From: Corynebacterium matruchotii | Lineage (GTDB): Bacteria; Actinomycetota; Actinomycetes; Mycobacteriales; Mycobacteriaceae | DNA length: 64,000 bases | NCBI RefSeq assembly: GCF_011612265.2 | Contig: NZ_CP050134.2 | Location: 744,001 to 808,000, forward strand | Reading direction: 5' to 3' | Shown: piece after piece, positions 37,033-45,155 of the stretch | Layout of the letters: the number at the start of each line of letters is the position of its first letter | Numbering within the stretch: the first letter of the stretch is position 1 | The notes under the pieces: generated by a model | Told to the model about the DNA's origin: nothing | The model's database searches: none | Seen by the model: the letters and a program-made list of their open reading frames with translations, nothing else | Position numbers and translations under genes: made by a program

Positions 37033-37062
37033 ATGTGATTCGCCTGGGTTTTCGAATCACAT
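37033..37062. other. Perfect 10-bp inverted repeat upstream of the tandem array
   Basis: ATGTGATTCG (37033-37042) and CGAATCACAT (37053-37062) with a 10-nt loop, extendable by two pairs. It lies 120 bp before the first array gene. The rest of 36872-37182 has no coding frame of note. Confidence 0.6.
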
Positions 37063-37182
37063 TATATTGTTAATCCTAGGGTTTACTAGGGAGAAAGCCT
37101 AACGTAGGGTTGTGTATTATGCCGTAATGTTATCGGGTTCCTTCCTCTCATAGGGAAGGGCCTTGAGTAGGTGGATTATCTC

Positions 37183-37638
37183 ATGACAGACAGCCCAGAC
37201 ATCACAGAAGTCAAAGAATGCTTTCGTGCAAGTGACGACGCTAAACTTCTTGATGCGTTCCAGCGTTTCATCGCTTCGGATAAGTGGCCCACCAGTTGCC
37301 ACAAGTGGGGTGAGGAAAACGCCGAAGAACTTTCCGCATTTATCCAACACATTGTGCCGCTGCTGCCGGTTTCCACTCCCGTGGATGTGGTAGGGGAGCT
37401 ATGCCGAAACTATATGCTAGGCCTTGCGCAGGTACCGCAGTCGATTGATATTACCGCAAAAGTATTTGTCGATTTCTGGAATCGTAAACGTGCGGAAGAA
37501 GACGACAATGCGGTTAGTTTCCTCTCGGTTATGCTGACCCACCCCGACGGGGATTACGTTGCCGAAACCGCACGCAATGCGGTGGGGCTTGCCGACCAGC
37601 TGGGCATTGATAAAGCTAAGGACACAAAATCATGCTGA
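37183..37638 (+). CDS. Tandem-array protein, type A (copy 1)
   Basis: A 151-aa acidic, probably all-helical protein of unknown family, first of a tandem set. Landmarks shared across the array: ITEVKECFRASDDAKLLDAF, then W...C..W...NAEELSAFIQHIVPLLP, S.P.DVV..LC..Y, and VDFWNRKRAEED. ATG at 37183 has AGGTGG 9 nt upstream. Its end overlaps the next start by 7 nt. Base composition is visibly less GC-rich than thrC or glnE. No catalytic motif is seen. An immunity or binding role would be speculation. Confidence 0.7.
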   Translation: MTDSPDITEVKECFRASDDAKLLDAFQRFIASDKWPTSCHKWGEENAEELSAFIQHIVPLLPVSTPVDVVGELCRNYMLGLAQVPQSIDITAKVFVDFWNRKRAEEDDNAVSFLSVMLTHPDGDYVAETARNAVGLADQLGIDKAKDTKSC

Positions 37639-38093
37639 CCGAAGCAGATATGATCGAGGCTATCAACTACTACCGTGCAGGTGACGATGATAAGCTGCTG
37701 GAATTATTCCAACGTTTTGATTTCTATGATTGGGAAACACCTGAATGCAATGAGTGGAAAAAGCACCATGCCCAGGAGTTCTCTGATTTCATTCAATACG
37801 TTATGGCAATACTGCCAACAACATCCACGCCCATGATAAACGTCTTGGCCCTATGCGATAACTATATTGACCTATTAGCGCACGTTCCAGCTGCCCCTGA
37901 TCTTGCTATTCAGATGATTGTCGATTTTTGGAATCGTAAACGTGCAGCAGAAGAGGAGGATGTTGCAAGTTATTTGGCACTTTTGATAAAAAATCCCGAT
38001 GGCGAACGCGTTGCAGAAATTGCGCAAGGTGCTATTGGTATTGCCAATAAGTTACAAGGCGATGGTCATCTAAGCGCAAACCCAAACCATTGA
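37632..38093 (+). CDS. Tandem-array protein, type B (copy 1)
   Basis: A 153-aa homologue of its neighbours, of the B subtype: MLTEADMIEAINYYRAGDDD at the start, CNEWKKHHAQEFSDFIQYVM in the middle, and the array-wide VDFWNRKRAAEEED. Its ATG lies inside the last codons of the preceding gene (7-nt overlap), which implies coupled translation. A 15-nt gap with AGAAAGAGAAG leads to the next copy. Function unknown. Confidence 0.7.
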   Translation: MLTEADMIEAINYYRAGDDDKLLELFQRFDFYDWETPECNEWKKHHAQEFSDFIQYVMAILPTTSTPMINVLALCDNYIDLLAHVPAAPDLAIQMIVDFWNRKRAAEEEDVASYLALLIKNPDGERVAEIAQGAIGIANKLQGDGHLSANPNH

Positions 38094-38108
38094 CAGAAAG
38101 AGAAGCTG

Positions 38109-38540
38109 ATGATTTTTCCAGATATCACAGAGGTTCAAGAATGTTTCCGCGCGGGTGACGACGCTAAACTGCTGGACGTATTCCAGCGTTTCATTTCTTC
38201 GGATGAATGGCCTACCAAATGTTATGAGTGGGGAGAAGAAAACGCGGAAGAATATTCCGCATTCATCCAACACATTGTTCCACTGTTGCCGCCGTCAACG
38301 CCGATGGAGGTGGTCTTGATTTTATGTGAGGACTATTTGTTGGAGTTAGTGTATTTGCCGAATTCGATTGACATTGGAGTAAAGGTACTTGTCGATTTTT
38401 GGAATCGTAAACGTGCTGTGGAAGACGAATCAATGGTACGTATGCTCTCTGCCTTTCTGATGCACCCTGATGGTGAGCATGTGGTGGAGACAATTCAAAG
38501 GGCCACCGGTGGTCTTACTGAGCAGCTTGGTATTAATTAA
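38109..38540 (+). CDS. Tandem-array protein, type A (copy 2)
   Basis: A 143-aa type A copy, close to the first: DITEVQECFRAGDDAKLLDV, EWGEENAEEYSAFIQHIVPL, VDFWNRKRAVEDES. A purine-rich AGAAAGAGAAG serves as ribosome-binding site. It is followed 12 nt later by the fused B-A gene. Function unknown. Confidence 0.7.
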   Translation: MIFPDITEVQECFRAGDDAKLLDVFQRFISSDEWPTKCYEWGEENAEEYSAFIQHIVPLLPPSTPMEVVLILCEDYLLELVYLPNSIDIGVKVLVDFWNRKRAVEDESMVRMLSAFLMHPDGEHVVETIQRATGGLTEQLGIN

Positions 38541-38552
38541 AGATACGAAATC

Positions 38553-39422
38553 ATGCTGACCGAGTCGGACCTAGTTGAGATCATGGGGTACTACCATGCG
38601 GGTGATAATAGCAAGCTGTTAGACGCATTCCAACGTTTCGATCTCCATGATTGGGTAACAGAATGCAATGAGTGGAAAAGAAAACATGCCCAAGAGTTTT
38701 CCGATTTTCTCCAACACGTTATTTCGATACTGCCATCAGAATATACATCCATGGGAGATGTGTTGACTTTATGCGAAAACTACGCTCGTGCATTAGCGTA
38801 TCTTCCAGCAGCACCCGATTGCGCAGCCCAGACGATCGTTAAATTTTGGAATCGCAAACGTTTAGGAGAAGAAGAAAGCATGGTGATTTACTTTTCGCTT
38901 TTAATGAGGAAACTTGATAGCGCGTGTATTGCAGAAAATGCGAAGAATGCTGTTGATATTGCCGACAGGATAAACGAGAAGCATCAGTGGAGATTAATAG
39001 TTCTTCCCCATATTGAAGAAGTCAAAGAATGCTTCCGTGCCGGTGACGATGCCAAGCTTCTTGACGCGTTCCAGCGCCTGATTGCTTTAGGTGATTGGTA
39101 TGGCAGTTTTTATGGATGGGGTGAGGAAAACGCCGAGGAATGTTCTGCGTTTGTTCAACGCATTGTCCCGTTGCTTCCGCCGTCAACGCCGATGGATGTG
39201 GTGATTGCTCTGTGTGACAATTATTTACTAGAGCTGGTGTGTTTGCCGCATGCAATTGATATTTCCGTCAAGCTGTTTGTTGATTTCTTGAATCGTAAAC
39301 GGGCCGCGGAAGACCGGGAAGCCATTGAGCTTCTCTCGGCACTCTCGGCCCATCCCGATGGGGATCATGCTGCGGAAATCGCGCAGAGTGCTGTTGGTAT
39401 TGGGGATAGGCTGAACGGGTGA
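38553..39422 (+). CDS. Tandem-array protein, fused type B plus type A
   Basis: A 289-aa protein of two array units in one frame. Residues 1-145 are type B (MLTESDLVEIMGYYHAGDNS, VKFWNRKRLGEEES). Residues 150-289 are type A (HIEEVKECFRAGDDAKLLDA, VDFLNRKRAAEDRE). At the junction the DNA still resembles the stop-spacer-start of the unfused copies (GAGAAGC kept near 38976), but the stop and start are gone. This indicates fusion by small sequence changes. Both halves keep the conserved core. Function unknown. Confidence 0.72.
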   Translation: MLTESDLVEIMGYYHAGDNSKLLDAFQRFDLHDWVTECNEWKRKHAQEFSDFLQHVISILPSEYTSMGDVLTLCENYARALAYLPAAPDCAAQTIVKFWNRKRLGEEESMVIYFSLLMRKLDSACIAENAKNAVDIADRINEKHQWRLIVLPHIEEVKECFRAGDDAKLLDAFQRLIALGDWYGSFYGWGEENAEECSAFVQRIVPLLPPSTPMDVVIALCDNYLLELVCLPHAIDISVKLFVDFLNRKRAAEDREAIELLSALSAHPDGDHAAEIAQSAVGIGDRLNG

Positions 39423-39552
39423 GCTTCCTGCCCTCATGCTTTTTCGTCGTGAGCGGCGAACTCAACAATATTTTTGGAAGATCTTTTCACTGCTACCGGC
39501 GCCTCTGAGTCAGCCATTGTGTCGCATCGACGCCGAAACTTTTCGCTCTTCG

Positions 39553-39657
39553 CTACTCGCTTTGCGACGATTCCGCTGCCGGTTCCGCCTGTTGGGTGGG
39601 GGATAATGCGCAGCCGGCAAGCAGAAATGGCAGACACAAGATTGGGATTTTCGTCAT
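39553..39657 (-). CDS. Very short lipoprotein, possibly a truncated gene
   Basis: A 34-codon frame reads MTKIPILCLPFLLAGCALSP and then TQQAEPAAESSQSE before TAG. The N-terminus is a lipoprotein signal with lipobox LAGC. ATG at 39657 has GGGGAG 5 nt upstream. Mature peptide would be only 19 residues. DNA beyond the stop remains open for 36 codons in another frame, so a frameshifted remnant of a longer lipoprotein is equally possible. Confidence 0.45.
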   Translation of the reverse strand: MTKIPILCLPFLLAGCALSPTQQAEPAAESSQSE

Positions 39658-39775
39658 GATGACTCCCCAGGCCAGGAACTCAGGGAAAAAACCGGGGGAT
39701 ACCCCGATGCCGTATCACTATCACCGCTCTAAGCTAGGTATCACACATCACACAATATGAAGAAAGGAATTTCCC

Positions 39776-40081
39776 ATGGCCCTAAAATTTTCCCTCGATC
39801 TCGAAGGCGCCACCTTTGATGAGCTTGCCACTTTTGTCGAATCCCTGAAGACCGCGGGCATGAAAGACCACGACACCCTCACGCTTGATGGCACACAATT
39901 GGTTGCCACGGTTGAGCCCACCGGCGGCCAGGTCAGCGATACCCGCCGGTCCACCGCAACCCCACGTCAAACCGTCTATCCCGATGCCTTCCCAGGTACC
40001 GGCAACCTTGATTTTATGAAGTTTGGGGATGCCGCCCTGGACTCCCTCATCGAGGCCCTGAAGTATCGCCGCGGCCGGTAG
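39776..40081 (+). CDS. Hypothetical 101-aa protein upstream of thrC
   Basis: MALKFSLDLEGATFDELATF begins a short domain with a beta-helix-beta look (about residues 1-50). A Thr/Arg-rich linker and a last helix (DFMKFGDAALDSLIEALKYR) follow. No family is recognised. GAAAGGA lies 8 nt before the ATG. It ends 39 nt before thrC, with a GTCGATAAGT relative of the recurrent element in the gap (40090-40099). Confidence 0.65.
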   Translation: MALKFSLDLEGATFDELATFVESLKTAGMKDHDTLTLDGTQLVATVEPTGGQVSDTRRSTATPRQTVYPDAFPGTGNLDFMKFGDAALDSLIEALKYRRGR

Positions 40082-40120
40082 GAAAAACCGTCGATAAGTG
40101 TAATACGGGTGGGAAACGCT

Positions 40121-41560
40121 ATGGTAGATTCCATGCGTTATATCTCCACCCGCGATGAGTCCCGCACCGAAATCCCGTTTAGTGACATCCTTCTCGGCGG
40201 GCTCGCCCCCGACGGTGGCCTCTATCTGCCCGCCGAATATCCGCAGGTCACCGGTGATATGCTCGACAGGTGGCGGAAACTGCTCAACACGCAGGGTTAT
40301 CCCGCCCTCGCCGCCGAAGTCCTGCAATTATTTATCGACGACATTCCCGCCGATGATCTTACGGACATCGCCTACCGCGCCTACACCTTCCCGAAGTTTG
40401 CGCACGCCGAAATCGTGCCGGTGACCAAGCTGGAAGACGGCATGTATATCGGCCATCTTTCCGAGGGACCCACCGCCGCCTTTAAAGACATCGCCATGCA
40501 ATTGCTCGGGGAATTCTTCGAATACGAGCTGCGCCGACGGGGCGAAACCCTCACCATTGTTGGGGCAACTTCGGGTGACACCGGGTCCGCCGCCGAATAC
40601 GCCATGAGCGGTCGGGACGGCATTAAGGTCTTCATGCTCACCCCGGCCGGCCGCATGACCCCATTCCAGCAGGCACAAATGTTCGGTCTCAACGACCCCA
40701 ACATCTTCAACATTGCCCTCGAAGGCGTATTCGACGATTGCCAGGATGTGGTCAAGGCCGTGTCCGCCGATGCCGACTTTAAACGCGCCCACCGCATCGG
40801 TGCCGTGAACTCCATTAACTGGGCCCGGCTCGTCGCCCAGGTGGTGTATTACATTTCCTGCTACCTGCATGTTGCCACCTCTAACGAGCAAAAAGTATCG
40901 TTCAGCGTGCCCACCGGCAACTTTGGGGACATTTGCGCTGGCCATATCGCCAAGCAAATGGGGGTGCCGATCGACAAGCTCATCGTGGCCACCAACGAGA
41001 ATGATGTGTTGGACGAATTCTTCCGCACCGGTGTGTACCGGGTGCGGTCCTCCGCAGATACGTTCGAAACCTCGTCGCCGTCCATGGATATTTCCCGCGC
41101 ATCCAATTTCGAACGATTCATCTATGATCTTCTGGGTCGGGACGCCGTTCGGGTCGCCGACCTGTTTGGCACCCAGGTTCCCCAGGGTGGGTTCACTCTC
41201 GCGGATGACCCCGCATTCTTGAAGGTTGGCACCCAGTACGGTTTCCTATCCGGGTCCTCCACCCACGCCGACCGGGTGGCCACCATTCGGGACTGCTACG
41301 AGCGGTTGGGCGTCATGATCGACCCCCACACCGCCGACGGCGTGAAAGTCGCCCGCGAACTGCGGAATCAGGTCGACACTCCCATTGTTTGCCTGGAGAC
41401 CGCCCTGCCCGTGAAATTCGCCCACACCATCAAGGAAGCCACCGGCCGGGAACCGGACCTGCCCGACCGGTTCACCACCATCATGCAGGCCGAACGGCAC
41501 GTCACGGACTTGCCCAACGATGTGGATGTGGTGAAAGATTTCATTGCGGCAAACGACTAA
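40121..41560 (+). CDS. thrC: Threonine synthase
   Basis: A 479-aa PLP enzyme making threonine from O-phosphohomoserine. YISTRDESRTEIPFSDILLG at the N-terminus, the Schiff-base lysine in HLSEGPTAAFKDIAMQLLGE, the phosphate loop TIVGATSGDTGSAAEYAM, and VSFSVPTGNFGDICAGHIAK match C. glutamicum ThrC almost block for block. ATG at 40121 has GGTGGG 7 nt upstream and is chosen. The ATG at 40133 (MRYIST) equals the C. glutamicum start. It may form an operon with the 45-aa and NUDIX genes. Confidence 0.96.
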   Translation: MVDSMRYISTRDESRTEIPFSDILLGGLAPDGGLYLPAEYPQVTGDMLDRWRKLLNTQGYPALAAEVLQLFIDDIPADDLTDIAYRAYTFPKFAHAEIVPVTKLEDGMYIGHLSEGPTAAFKDIAMQLLGEFFEYELRRRGETLTIVGATSGDTGSAAEYAMSGRDGIKVFMLTPAGRMTPFQQAQMFGLNDPNIFNIALEGVFDDCQDVVKAVSADADFKRAHRIGAVNSINWARLVAQVVYYISCYLHVATSNEQKVSFSVPTGNFGDICAGHIAKQMGVPIDKLIVATNENDVLDEFFRTGVYRVRSSADTFETSSPSMDISRASNFERFIYDLLGRDAVRVADLFGTQVPQGGFTLADDPAFLKVGTQYGFLSGSSTHADRVATIRDCYERLGVMIDPHTADGVKVARELRNQVDTPIVCLETALPVKFAHTIKEATGREPDLPDRFTTIMQAERHVTDLPNDVDVVKDFIAAND

Positions 41561-41568
41561 ACTTTAGG

Positions 41569-41579
41569 CGTCGACAAGC
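41569..41579 (+). repeat. CGTCGAHAAGC element after thrC
   Basis: Exact copy (C form) 8 bp after the thrC stop. Confidence 0.8.
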
Positions 41580-41601
41580 ATAGTCAGAAAGGACAACCAT
41601 T

Positions 41602-41739
41602 ATGGCCCAAGAACGCACCGCCCCCGCTGAATATTTCAACGATTTTGACCCCGAAAAAATGGCGAAACAGCTGGCAGAACAACTAGCCGCCAAGAAAGCC
41701 GCCGAAGCGGAAGCCCAGGCGAAATCGGAAGGGGAGTAA
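41602..41739 (+). CDS. 45-aa protein coupled to the NUDIX gene
   Basis: MAQERTAPAEYFNDFDPEKM is followed by a lysine/alanine/glutamate helix (AKQLAEQLAAKKAAEAEAQA) ending KSEGE. It has its own AAAGGA 9 nt before the ATG. Its TAA shares one base with the NUDIX ATG (TAATG), so translation is coupled. The charged helix suggests a coiled-coil partner or a leader. No family recognised. Confidence 0.65.
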   Translation: MAQERTAPAEYFNDFDPEKMAKQLAEQLAAKKAAEAEAQAKSEGE

Positions 41740-42278
41740 TGCCCATCCCCGATTTTGTGCGGGCGTTGCGGGAGAAAATCGGCACCGATGAACTGTGGCT
41801 GCCGGGCGTGACCGCCGTCATCATCCGTGATGTGCCCGAAGGTGCCCCCATCACCGCCGTGCCGGAAGTGCTGCTGGTCAAACGCGCCGACAACGGCCAA
41901 TGGACCCCGGTCACCGGCATTGCCGACCCGGGGGAGGAACCGCACCAGACCGCTGTCCGGGAGGCCAAGGAGGAGGTCGGCCTGGACATTCAGGTGGAGG
42001 CGCTGCTGGGTGTCGGCGCGGTCGGGCCGGTCACCTACCCCAATGGGGATGTCACCCGCTATATGGACACCGCGGTGCGATGCAGCGTGGTTGGCGACAG
42101 TGACGAACCCGTCATCAGCGACGACGAAAACACCGAGGCCGCCTGGTTCTCCATCATGCACATGCCGCCCATGAATCCCAGGTTCCGGCTCATCGTCGGC
42201 GATGCGGTAGCACAACTGCGTCGGCCTGAGGGATTTCGCCCTCGAATGGGGTATGTGAAGCGGGATCGCACGCGCTAA
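41739..42278 (+). CDS. NUDIX hydrolase
   Basis: A 179-aa protein with a complete Nudix box, GIADPGEEPHQTAVREAKEE followed by VGL (about residues 61-83), in an alpha/beta/alpha fold. It starts MPIPDFVRALREKIGTDELW, common in actinobacterial members that hydrolyse nucleoside diphosphate derivatives. Substrate is unknown. It is translated by re-initiation from the 45-aa gene, whose end supplies GGAAGGGGAG as ribosome-binding site. Confidence 0.92.
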   Translation: MPIPDFVRALREKIGTDELWLPGVTAVIIRDVPEGAPITAVPEVLLVKRADNGQWTPVTGIADPGEEPHQTAVREAKEEVGLDIQVEALLGVGAVGPVTYPNGDVTRYMDTAVRCSVVGDSDEPVISDDENTEAAWFSIMHMPPMNPRFRLIVGDAVAQLRRPEGFRPRMGYVKRDRTR

Positions 42279-42371
42279 ACCCGAAAATTACCCGCTAATA
42301 GGGTTGAACTGGGAAAAGTAATTCCTCACAGGTGCAGACAACTGTGCAAACCAGTTGTAGGGTTTTCTTGT

Positions 42372-43301
42372 ATGAGACGACCTTTGTGCATCATTCAGCG
42401 ATTTGGCAGAGCCACCGGTTCCGGCGGCCGTAGAGGCACCATCTGCGCTGCCCGCGCCACCAAAACCGTGGCCGCCGCCATGTCCGGCCTTATCGTGCTG
42501 GCCACGAGCATGATTCCCGCGGCCGCTGCCACCGTTGACGTTGCCGCCGCACCCGCGCGCACCCAAATCATCATGATGAAAGACAACGGGGAAGTGATCG
42601 AAACCCCCGGTGCCCACGAATCCCGCGCCTCACTGTCCATCGTCAAACTGTATTTGGGCCATTGGGTGTTGCAACATGGCGCCCCTGAGGATAAAGCCCT
42701 GGTGTATGAGATGATCCGCAGCTCCCATGATGGGATTGCTTCGAACCTGGATCGGAAATATCGCCAAGCCATCCCCGACACCATTGGTCGGTTCCGGCTC
42801 ACCGAAACCAACTATCGGGGCAGGTGGGGTGATACCACCACCAGTGTTCACGACATGGCAGCATTTGTGTGGGCAGTTCGCACCGATCCGGCGGCCCGGC
42901 CGCTGATCGACGGCATGCGGAACCCGGCCGCCGTGGCCGCCGACGGTTATCCCCAGAATTTTGGTACCGCCACCCTGCCCGGTATTGAGGGCACCAAGTT
43001 TGGGTGGTCGGATAAGCGCGATGTGCACGCCACCGTGAGCTTCGGCCCGGGGTTTGTGGTGGCCGCCCACACGTTCGGTTCGGCGCAGGTACACACCGAC
43101 GATGTGCGTCGTGCCGTGCACACGGATGGCCTGGTGGCCGGGGCGCAGCAGATTCAGATTGGTGGCGTCACCATTCCGGTGGCCAGCGGTGCGGAGCTGA
43201 AGGCGCGCACCAGGTGCACCAAGACGGAACAGTTCTGGCAGGGCGTGCCCGACACCGTGCTGGTGCCACGCTACGTGCTCGATGTGATTCCGGCATGCTA
43301 G
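42372..43301 (+). CDS. Secreted protein with class A beta-lactamase-like fold
   Basis: A 309-aa exported protein. The leader is long, with twin arginines near residue 20 and a hydrophobic core at about 34-52 ending in AAAATV. The mature part has SIVK (Ser89, Lys92) as SxxK motif, SSHDGIASNLDR as a loose SDN loop, and EGTKFGWSD near residue 210 as a KTG-like box. This is the order seen in D-Ala-D-Ala carboxypeptidases and class A beta-lactamases. The terminal CTKTE...PAC pair may form a disulfide. The motifs are altered, so peptidoglycan hydrolysis is likely but unproven. Confidence 0.72.
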   Translation: MRRPLCIIQRFGRATGSGGRRGTICAARATKTVAAAMSGLIVLATSMIPAAAATVDVAAAPARTQIIMMKDNGEVIETPGAHESRASLSIVKLYLGHWVLQHGAPEDKALVYEMIRSSHDGIASNLDRKYRQAIPDTIGRFRLTETNYRGRWGDTTTSVHDMAAFVWAVRTDPAARPLIDGMRNPAAVAADGYPQNFGTATLPGIEGTKFGWSDKRDVHATVSFGPGFVVAAHTFGSAQVHTDDVRRAVHTDGLVAGAQQIQIGGVTIPVASGAELKARTRCTKTEQFWQGVPDTVLVPRYVLDVIPAC

Positions 43302-43369
43302 AACCGGCGGCGAGGCGGCGACCGTGGCTGTGATTTGTCGCCGGTTGGTTCGCTGTTACATTTAATGAC

Positions 43370-43774
43370 ATGCCCTTACATCCCCTGGCGGTGCATCTTC
43401 CCGTCGTCATTATTCCGCTCACCGCCTTGGGATTATTGGCCTGGGTGCTGGTGCCCAGCCTTGGGGCGAAGGTCCGGTCCTGGCTGGTGGGCGGCGGCGT
43501 GTTGGGGGTCATTGGGACTGCCTGGTCCAACACCACGGGGGCGGAGTTGCTGAAGGATATTGGTCGCAGTCCGCAGAATCCGGGTGATGTCGCACCCCAC
43601 ATGATGTGGGGGAACGCGCTGGTGGTGGCGAGTATTTTTCTGGCGGCCGCGGCCATAGCACTGTGGTACAAGGAGACCGTGGTGACGCAGATCGCAGCGG
43701 TCATTATGGCGGTGGTCGCACTGATTATTACATTTGGCGCAGGTCACTCTGGCGCCCAATTGGTGTGGCACTAA
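43370..43774 (+). CDS. DUF2231-like membrane protein
   Basis: A 134-aa protein with four hydrophobic helices (about residues 10-30, 38-52, 80-97, 105-125). MPLHPLAVHLPVVIIPLTAL is the typical DUF2231 opening, with its conserved HPxxVHxP, and HSGAQLVWH is the typical end. The family is thought to be haem- or redox-linked. Its role is not established. TACATT lies 7 nt before the ATG with no Shine-Dalgarno. Confidence 0.8.
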   Translation: MPLHPLAVHLPVVIIPLTALGLLAWVLVPSLGAKVRSWLVGGGVLGVIGTAWSNTTGAELLKDIGRSPQNPGDVAPHMMWGNALVVASIFLAAAAIALWYKETVVTQIAAVIMAVVALIITFGAGHSGAQLVWH

Positions 43775-43798
43775 CAGTTTCCGTTAATATTATGCGGT

Positions 43799-45148
43799 AT
43801 GAATGCTGTCCTCATTGCCGTCCTCGTGATGCTCATCTTGTCCGTCGCCCGGGTGCATGTTGTTATTTCCCTGTTTATCGGGGCGCTGGTTGGTGGTCTC
43901 ATCAGCGGTATTGGCCTCGGGCCCACCATGGTGGCGTTCCAGGATGGCCTAGCCGGTGGGGCGAAAATCGCCCTGAGTTACGCGCTGTTGGGGGCGTTTG
44001 CCATGGCGGTCGCCAGTTCCGGCCTGCCCACGCTGTTGGCCAGATGGATCATGTCCAAGATTGGCAACACCGAGGAATCCGCGAATCGTCGCGCGGTTCT
44101 GGTAACAAAATGGCTGATGGTGGCGGGCGTGTTGGCAATGGCCATTATGAGCCAAAACCTGATTCCCGTCCACATTGCCTTCATCCCGCTCATTATTCCG
44201 CCGCTGCTCGGGGTGATGAATAAACTCCGTATCGACCGGCGCCTGATTGCCTGTGTGCTCACTTTCGGCTTGGTCACCACCTACATGTGGATCCCGGTGG
44301 GGTTCGGTTCGATCTTCCTTAATGAAATTCTCTTGGGCAATATTCGCAAGGCCGGCCTGGACACCACCGGAATTAATATTATGCAGGTCATGTCAATTCC
44401 GGCGTTGGGCATGATCGCGGGGTTGATTATCGCCGTGGGGTTCTCCTACCGGAAGCCCCGCGACTACGAAAACCGCCCCCTGGAGGCCGCCCACTCGGTG
44501 GAGGAGGTTACGCGCTACAAGGTCATTGTGGCGATCATTGCGATCTTGGCCACGTTTATCGTGCAGGTGGTGATGCAGTTGGCGGATTCGGAGGCGGACT
44601 CCCTGCTCATTGGTGCGCTCACCGGCCTGGCGGTGTTCCTGGTGACCGGCGCTGTGAACTGGAAGGAAGCGGATGACGTGTTTACTTCCGGCATGAAAAT
44701 GATGGCGCTCATTGGGTTCATTATGATTACCGCCCAGGGCTTCGCCGCCGTCATGACCGCCACCGGTCAGGTGGAGACGCTTGTCGACGCCTCTGCGGCG
44801 CTGTTCGGCAGCAATAAGGCGATGGGGGCGTTGGTGATGCTCATCGTGGGCTTGATTGTGACGATGGGTATCGGGTCATCGTTTTCAACGCTGCCGATCA
44901 TTGCCACGATCTATGTGCCCCTGTGCCTGGCCTTGGGCTTCAGCCCCGCCGCCACGGTTGCCATTGTGGGTGCCGCCGGCGCGCTTGGCGACGCCGGGTC
45001 GCCCGCATCCGACTCCACCCTAGGGCCCACCGCCGGGTTGAACGCCGACGGCCAGCACGACCATATCCGCGACTCGGTGATTCCCACCTTCCTGCACTAT
45101 AACCTGCCGCTGATCGTGTCCGGGTGGGTGGCAGCCATGGTGCTTTAG
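43799..45148 (+). CDS. Na+/H+ antiporter-family permease
   Basis: A 449-aa membrane protein with about 11-12 helices, starting MNAVLIAVLVMLILSVARVH. Conserved stretches include GALVGGLISGIGLGPTMVAF, SQNLIPVHIAFIPLIIPPLL, GIGSSFSTLPIIATIYVPLC and GDAGSPASDSTLGPTAGLNA near the end. The latter two are typical of the NhaC-like/COG2056 antiporter group. Ion specificity is not visible. It follows the DUF2231 gene by 24 nt, and TATTAT stands 5 nt before its ATG. Confidence 0.85.
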   Translation: MNAVLIAVLVMLILSVARVHVVISLFIGALVGGLISGIGLGPTMVAFQDGLAGGAKIALSYALLGAFAMAVASSGLPTLLARWIMSKIGNTEESANRRAVLVTKWLMVAGVLAMAIMSQNLIPVHIAFIPLIIPPLLGVMNKLRIDRRLIACVLTFGLVTTYMWIPVGFGSIFLNEILLGNIRKAGLDTTGINIMQVMSIPALGMIAGLIIAVGFSYRKPRDYENRPLEAAHSVEEVTRYKVIVAIIAILATFIVQVVMQLADSEADSLLIGALTGLAVFLVTGAVNWKEADDVFTSGMKMMALIGFIMITAQGFAAVMTATGQVETLVDASAALFGSNKAMGALVMLIVGLIVTMGIGSSFSTLPIIATIYVPLCLALGFSPAATVAIVGAAGALGDAGSPASDSTLGPTAGLNADGQHDHIRDSVIPTFLHYNLPLIVSGWVAAMVL

Positions 45149-45155
45149 TTGATCT

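Larger units (their letters stand above)
37183..39422 (+). repeat. Tandem array of five homologous coding units, order A-B-A-B-A
   Basis: Five related units of about 430-470 bp. They are recognisable in DNA by a shared block around TGGAATCGTAAACGTGC (near 37477, 37929, 38400, with altered copies near 38845 and 39291). Type A units begin (D)ITEVKECF, type B units begin MLTE.D..E...YY. Types alternate, so the duplicated segment was an A-B pair. The last B and A are fused into one gene. Confidence 0.85.

Noticed and set aside
37477-39300. Possible CRISPR or short direct repeats around TGGAATCGTAAACG
   Set aside because: The repeats lie in frame in homologous genes and encode the WNRKR motif. 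Spacing is about 460 bp, so this is gene duplication and not CRISPR.
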